A stretch of 22,657 nt of DNA, from the IMG/VR virus record IMGVR_UViG_3300036944_001614, positions 1 to 22,657 of that record, one strand, 5' to 3'. Positions within the stretch are counted from its first letter, which is position 1. Each line of letters starts with the position of its first letter. Below, piece after piece: positions 21,890 to 22,657 of this stretch. The position numbers were made by a program, and so were the translations under genes. Under the pieces are notes generated by a model that worked only from the letters and a program-made list of their open reading frames with translations, was not told where the DNA came from and ran no database searches. This stretch comes from a virus.

Positions 21890-22113
21890 CTGGTTTTGTT
21901 CGACTGCACCCCGTGGATAGTCACCCTCCAATCCTGTTGAACGTCTCCGAAATTCTCTTGGTCTGCCCCCGAGCTGACGACGGATCACTGGAGGGATCGC
22001 TTGTCTTCGTAAGACCTTCCCATATCGCTCCGGAAAATCTGGCGTTTGAGGTGACAGAGGGCTTGGGGGCCATAGCTCGAATGTTGGGCGCTGTTGATGC
22101 CAAAGGGACCTGA
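21886..22113 (+). CDS. Small beta-rich hypothetical protein
   Basis: This is a 75-residue protein from ATG 21886, with GGGGG 6-8 bases upstream and a 4-base overlap with the preceding frame; ATG 21874 is in the same frame. The order FVRLHPVDSHPPILLNVSEI, then LVFVRPSHI, then AFEVTEGLGAIARML resembles the small FlbD-like proteins (strand, 'lvN.d.I', strand, V.e....i) common in bacteria and phages. The fit is by pattern only. It is the last intact gene before repeat B. Confidence 0.6.
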   Translation: MTGFVRLHPVDSHPPILLNVSEILLVCPRADDGSLEGSLVFVRPSHIAPENLAFEVTEGLGAIARMLGAVDAKGT

Positions 22114-22363
22114 AGGACAGAAGCGCCCAGCTGACGTTCTCAGCAACGCGATCAACGTGGCTCGCGCTGGCGACAAGGGGTATTGGCCCTCGTCGTCACT
22201 GAGCCGCCGCTGCGCGCAGTGGAGGGGCTGTCGGCGGGGTTGCCAGGTCGCGCCTCGCCAGCACGCCAACAAAATCAGCACGGTGCTGATCTTTGCAGGC
22301 GGACGCCGGGTCCGCCGCAGCACCGATCGGCGGGCAGCCCGCTTCGCCGCACCCTTCCAATGA
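22097..22363 (+). pseudogene. Truncated KRPADV-family gene running into repeat B
   Basis: ATG 22097 opens MPKGPEGQKRPADVLSNAIN, a recognisable start of a small conserved alphaproteobacterial family (K.GP.G.KRPADVIGNAV..A.IATGE). Similarity stops at about residue 25 (VAR, then AGDKGY in place of IATGE). The frame then runs through repeat B to a stop at 22363, giving an implausible arginine-rich tail. It overlaps the upstream gene by 17 bases. The break lies about 45 bases before repeat B, as if element insertion or excision removed the 3' part. No matching 3' half is seen elsewhere in the window. Confidence 0.55.
22221..22330 (+). repeat. Structured 100-bp repeat, copy B (candidate right attachment site)
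   Basis: Units GGAGGGGCTGTC and GGCGGGGTTGCC are followed by the core CCAACAAAATCA at 22266-22277 inside a 6-bp inverted repeat CAGCAC/GTGCTG, and the hairpin GGCGGAC/GTCCGCC at 22298-22316. Spacing of 45 and 32 bases equals copies A and C. It begins 487 bases after the tape-measure 2 stop; copy A begins 482 bases after the tape-measure 1 stop. Confidence 0.85.
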
Positions 22364-22433
22364 TGTTACGAATGGCTGCTGCGCGTCGAAGGACGTTCGA
22401 AAGACGCGTCAACCTAGATAATCGGGGGAAAGC

Positions 22434-22657
22434 ATGACGGGTAAGTTCGTCTGGGCACGCTTCTGGGCGAAGCAGCTCGATGTCTTCATCTTCGGTTTCG
22501 TATGGGCCATCGTATCGATCACGCCCGCAATCTTCTGGGCCGGACTACTGATCTATCCGTTCTGGGAAGCAATGATGGTTTCAGCGTCAGGCACTTCATT
22601 CGGACGTGTTCCGTTCGGTCTACGCATTCGAGACGCCAAAACGGGGGTGAAGCCTTC
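22434..22657 (+). CDS. RDD-family membrane protein, 5' part only
   Basis: The reading frame starts at ATG 22434, with CGGGGGA about 5 bases upstream, and is cut by the window end after 74 codons. The visible part begins MTGKFVWARFWAKQLDVFIF, typical of RDD proteins (Arg...Asp in the first helix), then a hydrophobic stretch (VWAIVSITPAIFWAGLLIYP) and SGTSFGRVPFGLRIRDAKTG, the loop that normally ends in the family's G..lfGl.v.d..G.. motif. RDD proteins are integral inner-membrane proteins, some acting in ion transport. The gene may be the chromosomal flank of the element array or part of another element. Confidence 0.75.
   Translation, partial: MTGKFVWARFWAKQLDVFIFGFVWAIVSITPAIFWAGLLIYPFWEAMMVSASGTSFGRVPFGLRIRDAKTGVKP

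Larger units (their letters stand above)
12236..22330 (+). mobile_element. Candidate PICI-like phage satellite with its own tape measure
   Basis: From left to right there are a tyrosine integrase, an unknown gene, an excisionase-like HTH protein, small overlapping genes, a RepA-type ATPase, an iteron-like array, a DUF5681 TerS-like gene and a tape-measure gene. All are on the plus strand, about 10 kb in all, between repeat copies C and B. This is the gene order of phage-inducible chromosomal islands. No capsid, portal, large terminase, tail tube, baseplate or lysis gene is present. The ends are inferred from the shared core CCAACAAAATCA and have not been proved. Confidence 0.5.

Noticed and set aside
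1-22657. Complete prophage
   Set aside because: Only a TerS-like gene and two tape measures have phage structural or packaging character; no portal, capsid, large terminase, tail tube, baseplate or lysis gene is visible in the window.

Overview
The window is GC-rich DNA (judged by eye, not counted) from what looks like an alphaproteobacterium, possibly Caulobacterales. The signs are an MPKGP..KRPADV protein family known from that class and TerS-like/RepA-like genes of the type found in its prophages. No rRNA, tRNA or CRISPR was seen. Most of the window reads as accessory DNA.

Layout. (1) 1-2659: an orphan phage tail tape-measure gene. It is probably the right end of an element that starts left of the window. 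(2) About 3141-3250: a structured 100-bp repeat (copy A). (3) 3277-12063: about 9 kb of small cargo genes. These include lipoproteins, membrane proteins, a small ribbon-helix-helix-like regulator next to a helically phased operator-like array, a secreted staphylococcal-nuclease homologue, several unknown small proteins, and a tight three-gene cassette at 9728-11585 (PD-(D/E)XK-like nuclease, ParA-type ATPase, small C-terminal-helical protein) that resembles an undescribed defence or DNA-handling operon. (4) 12236-12335: copy C of the repeat. (5) 12505-21734: a compact element. In order it carries a tyrosine integrase, an unknown gene, an excisionase-like HTH protein, a chain of overlapping small genes, a RepA/AAA_25-type helicase ATPase, a dense TGCGCA iteron-like array, a DUF5681 (terminase-small-subunit-like) gene, two tiny coiled-coil genes and a second tape-measure gene. 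(6) 22221-22330: copy B of the repeat. (7) 22434 to the end: the start of an RDD-family membrane protein, possibly chromosomal.

How it may work. The 12.2-22.3 kb block has the order int, xis-like, rep, ori-like iterons, terS-like that is known from phage-inducible chromosomal islands. It has no capsid, portal, large terminase or tail-tube genes. It would therefore be a phage satellite that replicates itself, steers packaging with its own TerS-like protein and, unusually, supplies its own tape-measure protein. Copies A, C and B of the 100-bp repeat all point the same way. They share a CCAACAAAATCA core at an invariant position and lie 9.1 and 10.0 kb apart. Each tape-measure gene ends about 0.5 kb before one copy, and the integrase lies just after another. 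This fits tandem integrated elements bounded by attachment sites, but a genome-wide dispersed repeat is a real alternative. The satellite and attachment-site interpretations are inferences; gene calls rest on visible motifs.
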